Origin: Bradyrhizobium embrapense
Lineage (GTDB): Bacteria; Pseudomonadota; Alphaproteobacteria; Rhizobiales; Xanthobacteraceae
Length of the DNA stretch: 64,000 nucleotides
Reading direction: 5' to 3'
Assembly: GCF_001189235.2 (NCBI RefSeq)
Contig: NZ_LFIP02000012.1
Span: forward strand, 62,001-126,000
A program made the position numbers and the translations under genes. Positions 22,265 through 30,698 of the stretch are shown one piece after another. The notes under the pieces were generated by a model. That model ran no database searches, was not told the DNA's origin, and was given only the letters and a program-made list of their open reading frames with translations. How positions within the stretch are numbered: position 1 is the first letter of the stretch; each line of letters begins with the position of its first letter.

Positions 22265-22348
22265 TCGTCATCGCCGGACTTGATCCGGCGATCCATCGAA
22301 CGAGAACTTTTTTGACTGATGGACCCGCGGGTCAAGCCCGCGGGTGAC
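22265..22348. repeat. Palindromic repeat inserted between atpD and atpC
   Basis: Two halves mirror each other: the left half contains CGCCGGA-CTTGA-TCCGGCG (22272-22290) then ATCCATC, and the right half GATGGACCCG then CCCGCGGG twice about TCAAG, ending GTGAC. Left end GTCATCGCC and right end GGGTGAC are inverse-like. This is the form of a dispersed REP-type element common in alphaproteobacteria; it lengthens the atpD-atpC gap to 116 bases. Confidence 0.7.
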
Positions 22349-22369
22349 AGCGCAAAGAACGGAAAGACC

Positions 22370-22777
22370 ATGGCCACCTTCCACTTCGATCTCGTCTCTC
22401 CCGAAAAGCTCGCCTTCTCCGGTGAGGTCGATCAGGTCGACGTTCCCGGTGTGGAGGGTGATTTCGGTGTGCTCGCCGGCCACGCTCCGGTCGTCGCCAC
22501 GATTCGTCCGGGTATCCTGACCATCACGACCGCCGGCAAGCGCGAGAAGGTGATCGTGCTCGGTGGTCTTGCCGAGGTGTCGGATAAGGGCCTCACCGTG
22601 CTCGCCGACGTCGCGACCACGATTGCCGAACTCGATCGTGCGAAGTTCGCGGAGACCATCAAGGAGATGGAAGAGAAGCTCGCCGAGAAGGAAGGCTCTG
22701 AGCTCGATCACGCGATCGAGCGGCTCGACCACTTCAAGAGCATCCAGCACGAGCTCAACACCACGGCTATGCACTAA
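22370..22777 (+). CDS. atpC: F1 ATP synthase subunit epsilon
   Basis: 135 residues from the ATG at 22370 (MATFHFDLVSPEKLAFSGEV); the frame is open further upstream, but only into the repeat. Epsilon regulates ATPase activity and binds gamma. The beta-sandwich domain includes VPGVEGDFGVLAGHAPVV, and the C-terminal helices are Glu/Lys-rich (ETIKEMEEKLAEKEG). Last gene of the operon. Confidence 0.96.
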   Translation: MATFHFDLVSPEKLAFSGEVDQVDVPGVEGDFGVLAGHAPVVATIRPGILTITTAGKREKVIVLGGLAEVSDKGLTVLADVATTIAELDRAKFAETIKEMEEKLAEKEGSELDHAIERLDHFKSIQHELNTTAMH

Positions 22778-22805
22778 GGCGCGATTGCCGGCCTGCGATC
22801 GCGCC
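22778..22805 (+). terminator. Hairpin after atpC
   Basis: GGCGCGAT and ATCGCGCC form an 8-bp perfect stem starting directly after the stop, with a 12-base loop and no T-run. It is a plausible end of the ATP synthase message. Confidence 0.5.
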
Positions 22806-23231
22806 ATAGCGTCGAGTGAGCCGGCCCCTTCTGAAATCGCTCACACTTTTCCAGCTATCGTCTGCCAAGATTGATGCATTCAACGCTCGCCAAACCCCGG
22901 CGTGCGTTGAGTGCCTGTTGCGCCCTGAGCCGTCTGACGGCATCGTGCCGGCATATTTTCTGGGTTCCGCGGCTGGCACTCATGAAACGTAAGATCGCAG
23001 CGACCATTGCGGCCGATATTATGGTCTGGTCCGCTCCACGCGATGTCTGCGCCAGGCGCGACAGCCATTGCCAATGCGAACGGCTCCGCGGTCGGTCGGA
23101 ACCAGGCGGCAACCCGGAACATGTGAAGCAGCTTACAGCGAGGATCGGGCACACATGCCAAGCTGCGCCGCGATGACGAACTGGCCCGACCGCACCGCGA
23201 TTTCATCCCCCGACGTCACGGACAAGAAGCT
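22806..23231. other. Intergenic region upstream of the AraC-type regulator
   Basis: About 425 bases. Short frames exist on both strands but their products are Cys/Arg/His-rich in the way of random GC-rich DNA, with no recognisable ribosome sites. The promoter of the regulator at 23232 is presumably here. I see no repeat or strong structure. Confidence 0.6.
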
Positions 23232-24263
23232 GTGCTGACTTTCTCGACCGACGCTCTCCGCCCGCAGGACCGCTTCGAGCACTGGTGCGACGTGCGCGGC
23301 AAAAACCTGTTCGGCGTTACCATCGAGCTCGAGCGCGACAGGCGATCCGATTTCCACGGACGCTTTTCCGCGACGCCGGTCGGCGATGCCGTGCTGGCGG
23401 AAATGTCGGCTTCGTCCTACCGCGTCAGCCGGACGTCATCCGATATCCGGCGTGTTCCGAGCAACAGCCTGCATCTCGGCTGGCAGGTGCGCGGCCCCGG
23501 CCACATGAATATCGGCCGCGACCGCGTCCAGTGGGTCGGCAACGGAGATATGGTGTTCGGCCATTCCAATCTTCCGTTTGCCTCGACGCCGGATCGGACC
23601 GACGGCTTTCGCTTCTTCAGCCTCAAGATTCCCGTCACCGACGAACTCGTGCTCGGTGCCCGGATCGAGGACGTGCCGCTGGTCGCGCTGGCGCGCGATG
23701 CGAGCCTGACCCGGCTGGTCGGAGCCATGTTCCGCTCCATGACGCGTGATCCGGCGCAAGCCGGGCAGTTCGCCGACGAGGCCACGCATATGGTGCGCCT
23801 GGCGCTGCTTGCGCGCGGACGGGTGCGGCCGCGCCAGGATGAGATCCGCGCGGCGCTGCATGCGGGCTACCTCCATGCTGCGCGCGAAATCCTGCTGCGC
23901 GATCTGCATCGTGCCGCGCTCACGCCGGCTGCGGTCGCCGCCGAGCTCGGCATTTCACTGCGGCAGTTGCATGCCCTGTTCGAGCCGACCGGACTGTCGT
24001 TCGCGCGAACGCTGACGGCGGCCAGGCTGAAGGAGGCGAAGCGGCTGCTCTCCTCGATGCAGGAGCCCGGCATCGACGAGATCGCGTTCGCGTGCGGCTT
24101 CGACAGCATCGCGACCTTCTACCGCGTCTTCCGCGCGACCTATGGCATGACGCCGGGCGACGCGCGGCGCCTTCCGTCGCAGGATCAGCACGCGCATGAT
24201 CCGGAGAGTGCGAAGCGGCTTTCCGGAAAGATCGTGCTCGAACAAGCGTCTAAAGCACGATGA
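23232..24263 (+). CDS. AraC family transcriptional regulator
   Basis: 343 residues from a GTG. The N-terminal 200 residues form an AraC-binding-like sensor domain (RFEHWCDVRGKNLFGV, SLHLGWQVRGPGHMNIG). The C-terminal double helix-turn-helix is clear: TPAAVAAELGISLRQLHALF and then IDEIAFACGFDSIATFYRVFRATYGMTPGDARR. The last 25 or so residues (from HAHDPESAKRLSGKI on) are encoded by a dispersed palindromic repeat, so the reading frame appears to have been extended or replaced at its end by that element. Ligand and targets unknown. Confidence 0.88.
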   Translation: MLTFSTDALRPQDRFEHWCDVRGKNLFGVTIELERDRRSDFHGRFSATPVGDAVLAEMSASSYRVSRTSSDIRRVPSNSLHLGWQVRGPGHMNIGRDRVQWVGNGDMVFGHSNLPFASTPDRTDGFRFFSLKIPVTDELVLGARIEDVPLVALARDASLTRLVGAMFRSMTRDPAQAGQFADEATHMVRLALLARGRVRPRQDEIRAALHAGYLHAAREILLRDLHRAALTPAAVAAELGISLRQLHALFEPTGLSFARTLTAARLKEAKRLLSSMQEPGIDEIAFACGFDSIATFYRVFRATYGMTPGDARRLPSQDQHAHDPESAKRLSGKIVLEQASKAR

Positions 24264-24291
24264 CGCTTCAACCTGATGTTATCGCGCTTTA
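24193..24291. repeat. REP-like repeat forming the ends of two convergent genes
   Basis: The stretch contains CCGGA ... TCCGG arms within GCATGATCCGG ... TTTCCGGAAAGATCGTGC, then TAAAGCACGAT (24251-24261) answered by ATCGCGCTTTA (24281-24291). I recognise this as a repeat type abundant in Bradyrhizobium. It supplies the C-terminus and stop of the AraC gene on the plus strand and the last codons and stop of the Nudix gene on the minus strand, and its hairpin can terminate both. Confidence 0.75.
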
Positions 24292-24785
24292 GCGAATTCC
24301 GCGAACCGGATCGCGACTGTGCGATAGACCTCGCGGCGGAACGGCACCACGAGGTCGGCGACGCGATCGAGACGCTCCCAGCGCCATTGATCGAATTCCG
24401 CGGGCTGGCCGTTGCGCGGCGTCAATGGATCGATCTCGTCGTCGCGTCCGGTGAAGCGCAGCGCGAACCATTTCTGCCGCTGGCCGCGGAATTTGGCGAG
24501 CCGATGCGATGCCGGCCCGTCATAGGCCGGGAATTCGTAGCTCAGCCAGTCGGTCTCGCCGAGATAATCGGCATTGACCGCGCCGGTTTCTTCCCACAAT
24601 TCGCGCATCACGGCCTGGCGCGGATCCTCGCCGTCGTCGATGCCGCCCTGCGGCATCTGCCATTCGAGGCCGGGCAGCACGATCTCCGGACCGTCGTCCT
24701 TGATCCGGTGGCCGATCAAAACGCGTCCGTCGCCGCTGAACAGCGCGATGCCTACATTGGGGCGATAGGGTTTATCTGATGACAT
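24279..24785 (-). CDS. rppH: RNA pyrophosphohydrolase (Nudix), copy 1
   Basis: 168 residues from the ATG at 24785 (MSSDKPYRPNVGIALFSG). The Nudix box GGIDDGEDPRQAVMRELWEETGA matches GX5EX7REUXEEXGU exactly. RppH-type features follow: TDWLSYEFPAY, FRGQRQKWFALRFTG, FDQWRWERL. RppH removes pyrophosphate from mRNA 5' ends to start decay. A second homologous gene lies directly upstream. The stop codon lies in the repeat at 24193-24291. Which copy is the true RppH cannot be told by eye. Confidence 0.85.
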   Translation of the reverse strand: MSSDKPYRPNVGIALFSGDGRVLIGHRIKDDGPEIVLPGLEWQMPQGGIDDGEDPRQAVMRELWEETGAVNADYLGETDWLSYEFPAYDGPASHRLAKFRGQRQKWFALRFTGRDDEIDPLTPRNGQPAEFDQWRWERLDRVADLVVPFRREVYRTVAIRFAEFAKAR

Positions 24786-24830
24786 TTCGACCGGTGCGCC
24801 GCGCGTTGATCTGGCCGATTGCCCGGCCAA

Positions 24831-25334
24831 TTACTTGGCCGCCAGACCGGCGAATTCCTTCACGACGCGCTCATAGACCGGACGCTTGAACGGCACAATC
24901 AGCTCCGGCAGATTCTTCATCGGCTCCCAGCGCCAGGTGACGAACTCGGCCTTGTGGCCGCCGCCGGGGTGGGCGACGTTGATCTCGTTCTCGTCGCCGG
25001 TGAAGCGCAGCGCGAACCACTTCTGGCGCTGGCCACGGTAGCGGCCCTTCCAGGCGCGGCCCGCGACGGTGCGCGGGATATCATAGATCAACCAGTCGGA
25101 GACCTCACCGAGCTTCTCCACGGATTTGATGCTGGTCTCTTCATAGAGCTCGCGCCGGGCGGCCTGAAACGTATCCTCGCCGGGATCGACGCCGCCTTGC
25201 GGCATCTGCCAGACATGCGCGTCGTCGACATGCTCGATGCCGCCGGCACGGCGTCCGATGAAGACCAGTCCGGCCGTATTCAGCAGCATGATGCCGACGC
25301 AGGTTCGATAGGGCAGGTCTTCATAACGTGCCAT
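24831..25334 (-). CDS. rppH: RNA pyrophosphohydrolase (Nudix), copy 2
   Basis: 167 residues, ATG start (MARYEDLPYRTCVGIMLLN). The Nudix box is GGVDPGEDTFQAARRELYEETSI, then SDWLIYDIPRTVAG, YRGQRQKWFALRFTG and FVTWRWEPMKNLPELIVPFK, the standard RppH pattern. It is clearly paralogous to the gene 45 bases downstream. The two probably form one transcript with the deacetylase-like gene at 25416-26630. Confidence 0.9.
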   Translation of the reverse strand: MARYEDLPYRTCVGIMLLNTAGLVFIGRRAGGIEHVDDAHVWQMPQGGVDPGEDTFQAARRELYEETSIKSVEKLGEVSDWLIYDIPRTVAGRAWKGRYRGQRQKWFALRFTGDENEINVAHPGGGHKAEFVTWRWEPMKNLPELIVPFKRPVYERVVKEFAGLAAK

Positions 25335-25415
25335 GCCGCCGCTACCTCGCAGTTCCCGGCGCCACTCCGACCCGGCCCCCCGGCAAGGTCTTGAGTTGCA
25401 CCAACAGATTGATCT

Positions 25416-26630
25416 CTAGCCCGATTTTGATTTCAGCATCGCGGTTGTCAATGGCACGAGCATGATGCCTTTGGAGTCCAATGTCTTGAGCCAGGCGCCG
25501 AGCCGCTCGATCGAGACCGGCAGCGCCGAGGCGACGCCCACGGCCGTGCCGCGTTCCTTGGCGATCGTTTCCAGTTTGACCAGCGCGCGGTCGATTTCCG
25601 CCGATGTCGGCACCACGTCGATAGCGAAATCGGCCTTGGCGAACGGCAACGACTGGCCGGCCGAGAGGCTCTGCGCGACGCTGCGCGGGGTGGAACCGTC
25701 GTCGAAAAAGCTCAGGCCGCGCTTGGCCGCCTCGCGCACGATGGGCTGCATCACGGGATCGGTCGCGACGAACCGGGCTCCCATGAAATTGGTGATCCCG
25801 GCATAGCCCTGCAGGCGGCTGAGGTGCCAATAGAGACGATCAAGGTTCTGCTCGGCACTCAATGTGGTCAGCAGGGTCTGCGGGCCCGGATCGTTGTCGG
25901 GATAGTCGAACGGCTCCATCGGGATCTGCAGCAGGATCTCATGGCGCTGGCCCCTCGCGCGTTCCGCGAGTTTGCCGGGATCGGCGCCGTATGGCGTGAA
26001 GGCCAGCGTCACCGCCGGCGGCAGCTTCATGATGGCGTCAGTGGTCTTGGCGGCGCCGACGCCGAGGCCCGCGACCACGATGGCGACCACCGGCATCCGG
26101 GCCGCCTTGGCGCGGTCGGCCTCGCCCGCATAGACCGTGAACGGCTTCAGGCCGTCAGCGACCACCGGGATCATGCCGTAGCGCGACTTTTCCAGCAGGC
26201 GGGGGTCGATCCCGGTCATCGCCAGTGGCGGCGCGTCGCCATCCATCGCCTTTTCGGCTGGATCGCCGGCGCCGATCACCACGTCCTGGCGCTTGCCGCT
26301 GGAGCCGTCGATGATGGTGACAGTCCTGGCATCGTTCTTGGCGTCGCCGGCTGCGGCCGGACCCTTGGCAGCGGATTTGACCGCCGGCTCGGCCGGGGCC
26401 TGCTTGTCGTCGGAGGCCGGGGGCGGGGGATTGCGCAGCGTGATGCGGGCCATCGGCTCGCCGCCGAGCGGATTGTCGTTGAACAAAGCGACACCGGCGA
26501 AACTGACCAGCACGAGGCCGAGCAGGACGGCGAGCGCCTGCATCGCCGTGAACGGCAGACGGAAACGGCGCGTCCTGCCCACGGTGTTCTGCCCAAGCGG
26601 CGTGCTCAGTTCGTCGGCCGCTTCTGCCAT
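25416..26630 (-). CDS. Divergent polysaccharide deacetylase family protein
   Basis: 404 residues. A single membrane anchor occupies about 26-48 (FTAMQALAVLLGLVLVSFAG), followed by a Pro/Ala-rich linker to about 130 and a YibQ-type (divergent polysaccharide deacetylase) domain: PVVAIVVAGLGVGAAKTTDAI, AVTLAFTPYGADPGKLAERAR, EILLQIPMEPFDYPDNDPGP, FMGARFVATDPVM, RGLSFFDDGS. The protein would sit at the inner membrane facing the periplasm. It lies downstream of envC and ctpA homologues, which fits a role in envelope remodelling; the substrate is unproven. Confidence 0.88.
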   Translation of the reverse strand: MAEAADELSTPLGQNTVGRTRRFRLPFTAMQALAVLLGLVLVSFAGVALFNDNPLGGEPMARITLRNPPPPASDDKQAPAEPAVKSAAKGPAAAGDAKNDARTVTIIDGSSGKRQDVVIGAGDPAEKAMDGDAPPLAMTGIDPRLLEKSRYGMIPVVADGLKPFTVYAGEADRAKAARMPVVAIVVAGLGVGAAKTTDAIMKLPPAVTLAFTPYGADPGKLAERARGQRHEILLQIPMEPFDYPDNDPGPQTLLTTLSAEQNLDRLYWHLSRLQGYAGITNFMGARFVATDPVMQPIVREAAKRGLSFFDDGSTPRSVAQSLSAGQSLPFAKADFAIDVVPTSAEIDRALVKLETIAKERGTAVGVASALPVSIERLGAWLKTLDSKGIMLVPLTTAMLKSKSG

Positions 26631-26735
26631 GACCCTCCCCGAATCAACAGCGCGAACGATAGCACGATGCGGTGCATTCCCGCGCGGCCGGCCATCCCGT
26701 CAAAGCACCGGCGGCGGTGGACGGCGAAAACAGAA

Positions 26736-26757
26736 AGGGCGGCCCGAGGGCCGCCCT
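26736..26757 (-). terminator. Rho-independent terminator after ctpA
   Basis: AGGGCGGCC and GGCCGCCCT form a 9-bp stem; on the minus strand it is followed by TTTCTGTTTT. It lies 24 bases beyond the ctpA stop and ends the long minus-strand block. Confidence 0.82.
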
Positions 26758-26781
26758 GTTCGTCGAATCAATTGGATCGGA

Positions 26782-28164
26782 TCAGTTCGCGGACTTGTTG
26801 GCCGGCTTGTCGGCGGCGGCCTTGTCGCCGGGCGCCTTGTCGGACGGGGCGGCTGGTGCCGGCGTGGCGTTCGAGGTCGACTTGATGCCGTGCAAGAGGT
26901 CGTCGGCCATCTTCAGCGCCTTGTCGTCCTTGGCATCCGGCGGGACGTAGGACTGCGAGCCGGTCTTCTCGTCGCCATCGTTCTTCAGATGGCCGCGCAG
27001 CGAGGCCTCGCCCTTGGTGTCGGTGCGCGCCTTCAGCTCTTCCGGCACGTCCTGCAGCACCTCGATGTCGGGCACGATGCCCTTGGCCTGGATCGACTTG
27101 CCCGACGGCGTGTAGTAGCGCGCGGTGGTCAGGCGCAGCGCGCCGTTGCCCGAACCGAGCGGAATGATGGTCTGCACCGAGCCCTTGCCGAACGAGCGGG
27201 TGCCGACCAGGGTCGCACGCTTATGGTCCTGCAGCGCGCCGGCGACGATTTCGGAGGCCGATGCCGAGCCGCCGTTGATCAGCACGATGACCGGCTTGCC
27301 CTTGGTCAGGTCGCCGGGATGAGCGGCGCGACGCTGGGTTTCCTCGGCATTGCGTCCGCGGGTCGAGACGATCTCGCCACGCTCCAGGAAGGCGTCGGAC
27401 ACGGTGACGGCTTCTTCGAGAAGGCCGCCGGGGTTGTTGCGGAGGTCGATGATGTAGCCCTTCAGCTTGTCGCCGATCTGGCCCTGAAGGTTGGCAACCT
27501 CCTTCTTCAGGCCTTCGGTGGTCTGCTCGTTGAAGGTGGTGATGCGGATATAGGCGATGTCGTCGGCCTCGACGCGCGCACGCACCGAGCGGACGCGGAT
27601 GTTGTCGCGCACCAGCGTGACGTCGATCGGATTGTCCTGGCCCTTGCGGATGATCTTGAGCTTGATCTTGGTGTTGACCGGGCCGCGCATCTTCTCGACC
27701 GCCTGGTTCAACGTCAGGCCCTGCACGGCCTCGTCGTCGAGTGTGGTGATGATGTCGTTGGCCATGATGCCGGCCTTCGAGGCCGGGGTGTCGTCGATCG
27801 GCGAGACGACCTTGATCAGACCGTCTTCCATCGTGACCTCGATGCCGAGGCCGCCGAACTCGCCGCGGGTCTGCACCTGCATGTCGCGGAAGCTCTTGGC
27901 ATCCATGTAGCTCGAGTGCGGGTCGAGGCCGGACAGCATGCCCGAGATCGCGGACTCGACGAGCTTGCTGTCATCCGGCTTCTCGACATAGTCGCTGCGC
28001 ACCCGCTCGAACACGTCGCCGAACAAATTGAGCTGGCGATAGGTGTCCGACGTCGCGGCGCGCGCGCTCGATCCCATCAGCACAGCGCGGGGCTGCGTGA
28101 CGAAAAGCGTCAGGGCCGCGCCGGTGGCGGCGCTAAGGAGAATTACCGAAGTCTTGCGCATCAT
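26782..28164 (-). CDS. ctpA: C-terminal processing peptidase (S41 family)
   Basis: 460 residues. An N-terminal signal/anchor (TSVILLSAATGAALTLFV) is followed by an S41 N-terminal helix bundle with SGLDPHSSYMDAKSFRDMQ, a PDZ domain (GIEVTMEDGLIKVVSPIDDTPASKAGIMANDII) and the catalytic domain: IIDLRNNPGGLLEEAV, then the serine in INGGSASASEIVAGALQ and the lysine in GTRSFGKGSVQTI. The tail is Ala/Pro/Lys-rich. Periplasmic protease acting on envelope proteins or cell-wall hydrolases. Its start overlaps the envC stop by four bases, implying coupling. Confidence 0.94.
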   Translation of the reverse strand: MMRKTSVILLSAATGAALTLFVTQPRAVLMGSSARAATSDTYRQLNLFGDVFERVRSDYVEKPDDSKLVESAISGMLSGLDPHSSYMDAKSFRDMQVQTRGEFGGLGIEVTMEDGLIKVVSPIDDTPASKAGIMANDIITTLDDEAVQGLTLNQAVEKMRGPVNTKIKLKIIRKGQDNPIDVTLVRDNIRVRSVRARVEADDIAYIRITTFNEQTTEGLKKEVANLQGQIGDKLKGYIIDLRNNPGGLLEEAVTVSDAFLERGEIVSTRGRNAEETQRRAAHPGDLTKGKPVIVLINGGSASASEIVAGALQDHKRATLVGTRSFGKGSVQTIIPLGSGNGALRLTTARYYTPSGKSIQAKGIVPDIEVLQDVPEELKARTDTKGEASLRGHLKNDGDEKTGSQSYVPPDAKDDKALKMADDLLHGIKSTSNATPAPAAPSDKAPGDKAAADKPANKSAN

Positions 28165-29555
28165 CCGCGAACCTTTTCGCCTTCATTTGCGGTCCACCAT
28201 GGACCTGGATCGATTGGAGTGCCGTCTTTCCGGAACTCGACATAGAGCACTGGCTGGCTCGCATTGGTCGCGAGAATCGATGCAACCTGGGATGTCGACC
28301 CCATGGTCGCAACCGGCTCCCCCGTTAGCACAAACTGGCCGATGTTTACCGAAATACGCTCCATCCCGGCGATCAGGACATGATACCCGCCCCCGGCATT
28401 GAGGATCAAGAGTTGTCCATAGCTGCGGAAAGGACCAGCGTAAACAACCCATCCGTCACACGGGGTTGTGACCTGCGCGCCCGGTTTGGCGGCCAAAGAA
28501 ATGCCTTTTTGTACGCCGCCCGCACCGTCGGAACCGCCAAATTCGCGAATCTTGGTGCCGTTCACCGGATAGGAAAACAGGCCTTTGGCCGAGGCGAAGG
28601 CGACCGCCGGGCTCATGCGGGCCGGATCCTTGAGAGCACCCAGATTCGGCTTGCCGTTAACGGTTGCCGGGGCCCCCTGGAGGCTGGCCGTGGCGGCGGC
28701 CTTCGCCGCGCTCTTGAGGTCCTGCTCCATCTTGGCGATCAGGCTCTGCAGATCGGCGGCCTGCTTCGACAGCGCGATGGCGCGGGTGCCTTCGGCTTCC
28801 ATGTCCTTTTCGGCCGCGCTCTGCTGCCGCTGCCGTTCGTCGACCAGTGCGGCCAGGCGGGTCTGGTCTTCCTTCAGCTTGTCGCGGTCGGCCGCCAGCG
28901 CATCGCGCTCGGTCGAGATGGTCTTGCGCAGCGCCACCAGTTCGCCGAGATCGGCCGCCAGCTTCTCGGCGCGGACGCGCAATTCCGGCACCACCGCGCC
29001 GAGCAGCATCGCGGTACGCAGCGATTGCAGCGCGTCCTCGGGCCGCACCAGCAGCGCCGGCGGCGTGCGCCGCCCGGCGCGCTGCAAAGCGGCCAGCACC
29101 TCGATCACTTCGGAGCGGCGTGAATCGAGCGAGCCGCGAATGTCGCGCTCGCGGCCGTCGAGCGGCTGCAGACGCGCCTCGGCATCGGCGATCCGCGTCT
29201 CGACGCCGCGCACCTGGCCGGCAATGTCGATCAGCTGCTGGTTGAGCTTGCTGCGGTCCTGGCCCATCGCGGCGATGTCGGCCTTCAGCTTCTCCTGCAG
29301 CTCGGTGGCCTTGCGCTGTTGTTCGCGCGCGGCCTCGAGCTCCTGCTCGCGCTGCTTGATGGCGTCCGGCGATGTCTCCGTTGCGGCCTGCTGTGCCGCC
29401 GGGGCGGGTTGTGCGGGTGGTGCCGCTTGCGCATACGCTGCTGCCAGCGGAGCGGCGGCGAGCATGATGATCGACACGGGCAGGGATGCCGGCAGCCAGC
29501 GCCGGCACGCGGTGCCGAGATGCGAATCCGAAGCTGTGTCCCGCTTGTGCTGCAT
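28161..29555 (-). CDS. EnvC-like murein hydrolase activator (M23/LytM fold)
   Basis: 464 residues. A signal sequence (ASLPVSIIMLAAAPLAAAYA), then two long coiled-coil stretches (about 60-130 and 195-285) and a C-terminal LytM domain (KGLFSYPVNGTKIREFGGSDG ... GGYHVLIAGMERISVNIGQFV ... PVLYVEFRKDGTPIDPGPW). The zinc ligands of active M23 peptidases are not intact: the first H..D site reads as GGSDGAGGVQKGIS. This fits EnvC-type proteins, which activate amidases instead of cutting peptidoglycan themselves. Upstream of and coupled to ctpA. Confidence 0.9.
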   Translation of the reverse strand: MQHKRDTASDSHLGTACRRWLPASLPVSIIMLAAAPLAAAYAQAAPPAQPAPAAQQAATETSPDAIKQREQELEAAREQQRKATELQEKLKADIAAMGQDRSKLNQQLIDIAGQVRGVETRIADAEARLQPLDGRERDIRGSLDSRRSEVIEVLAALQRAGRRTPPALLVRPEDALQSLRTAMLLGAVVPELRVRAEKLAADLGELVALRKTISTERDALAADRDKLKEDQTRLAALVDERQRQQSAAEKDMEAEGTRAIALSKQAADLQSLIAKMEQDLKSAAKAAATASLQGAPATVNGKPNLGALKDPARMSPAVAFASAKGLFSYPVNGTKIREFGGSDGAGGVQKGISLAAKPGAQVTTPCDGWVVYAGPFRSYGQLLILNAGGGYHVLIAGMERISVNIGQFVLTGEPVATMGSTSQVASILATNASQPVLYVEFRKDGTPIDPGPWWTANEGEKVRG

Positions 29556-29595
29556 TCGCGTGGGTTCGGCGCTTTCGACTGTCCGTCACCGCGGC

Positions 29596-30078
29596 TCAGG
29601 CGCGATGATAGGGATGGCCGGCCAAAATGGTCGCGGCTCGATAAATCTGTTCCAGAAGCATGACGCGGACCATTTGATGCGGCCAGGTCGCGGAGCCGAA
29701 TGCAATACGCAACGAAGCCTTGCGCTGCAATTCTGGCGAAAGTCCGTCGGCGCCGCCGATCACGAAGACAGTATGCGCTGCTCCGTCGTCGCGCCAGCGG
29801 CCGAGCTGCTGCGCAAAGCTTGCGCTGTCGATGCTCTTGCCGCGTTCGTCGAGCGCGACCAGCATGTGCTTCTCAGGCAGCAAGGCCGCGATCGCCGCGG
29901 CCTCCTCGGCGATGCGCGCGCCCGTGTCGCGCGCGCGGCTCTCCGCAATCTCGTGGACGTCGAGGCCGCGAAACCCGAGCTTGCGGCCGATATCCTCGAA
30001 GCGCTCGCGGTAACGCTCGGCGAGCTCCCGTTCAGGGCCCTGTTTCAGGCGGCCGATGCAGATGACGACGAGGCGCAT
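29596..30078 (-). CDS. rlmH: 23S rRNA pseudouridine-1915 N3-methyltransferase
   Basis: 160 residues. It is a SPOUT methyltransferase that methylates pseudouridine 1915 in helix 69. It starts MRLVVICIGRLKQGPERELAERY and shows the knot motif VFVIGGADGLSPEL and the C-terminal MVRVMLLEQIYRAATILAGHPYHR. Follows rsfS with a 50-base gap, the usual neighbour. Confidence 0.95.
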   Translation of the reverse strand: MRLVVICIGRLKQGPERELAERYRERFEDIGRKLGFRGLDVHEIAESRARDTGARIAEEAAAIAALLPEKHMLVALDERGKSIDSASFAQQLGRWRDDGAAHTVFVIGGADGLSPELQRKASLRIAFGSATWPHQMVRVMLLEQIYRAATILAGHPYHRA

Positions 30079-30128
30079 CAGCGCAAGCTATATGCGCTGC
30101 AGCCGATTCGCATCGGCTTCGATACGCC

Positions 30129-30578
30129 TTAGACCGCCGCGACCGCCGGGTTCTGAGTCCACAACCGCTCGAGGTTGTAGAACTCGCGCACCTCAGGCCT
30201 GAACACGTGCACGATCACGTCGCCGGAATCGATCAGCACCCAGTCGCAATTGGGCAAGCCCTCGACGTGGATGTTCTTGACCCCGTTTTCCTTGAGGCTC
30301 TTCGTCACATTTTCCGCGATCGCGCCAACGTGCCGGTTAACCCGGCCGGTGGTGACGATCATGTAGTCGGAATATGCGGATTTGCCGCGAAGGTCGATGG
30401 TGACCGTTTCTTCCGCCTTCATATCCTCGAGGCGGGAGAGGATCAGGCTCAGCGTCTTGTCGGCATCCGGTTTGTCGGCGTCCGGTTGCGCCTGCAAGGC
30501 CGCGGTTTTCGTCGATGTTTTACGCGCAGTCTTTGGACCTGAAGTCTTTGGAACCTTGGGTAAAACAGACTTGGACAA
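30129..30578 (-). CDS. rsfS: Ribosome silencing factor RsfS
   Basis: 149 residues. RsfS binds L14 and blocks subunit joining. The core starts near residue 40 (LSLILSRLEDMKAEETVTIDLRGKSAYSDYMIV) and has GRVNRHVGAIAENV, NCDWVLIDSGDVIVHVF, REFYNLERLW. The first 38 residues form a Lys/Ala/Pro-rich extension; an inner start is possible, but the full frame begins with ATG. Confidence 0.93.
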   Translation of the reverse strand: MSKSVLPKVPKTSGPKTARKTSTKTAALQAQPDADKPDADKTLSLILSRLEDMKAEETVTIDLRGKSAYSDYMIVTTGRVNRHVGAIAENVTKSLKENGVKNIHVEGLPNCDWVLIDSGDVIVHVFRPEVREFYNLERLWTQNPAVAAV

Positions 30579-30698
30579 TACAGATGTGGCCAGGGACCAT
30601 TCCTTTCACTGTATCGCGGGCGCCGAATCCTCGGCCCCACGCGCCATACTACGCATGTGGGGTTAATGGTTTCAATATTCCAGTAACCCTTTTGCGCT

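Noticed and set aside
28161..29555. Broken M23 peptidase (pseudogene)
   Set aside because: The zinc ligands are missing but the frame is intact and the coiled coils are typical of EnvC-type activators, which are naturally inactive.
28585..30132. 515-codon plus-strand frame opposite the EnvC-like gene
   Set aside because: Ser/Arg/Ala-rich shadow; the minus strand carries unmistakable EnvC-like and RlmH proteins.
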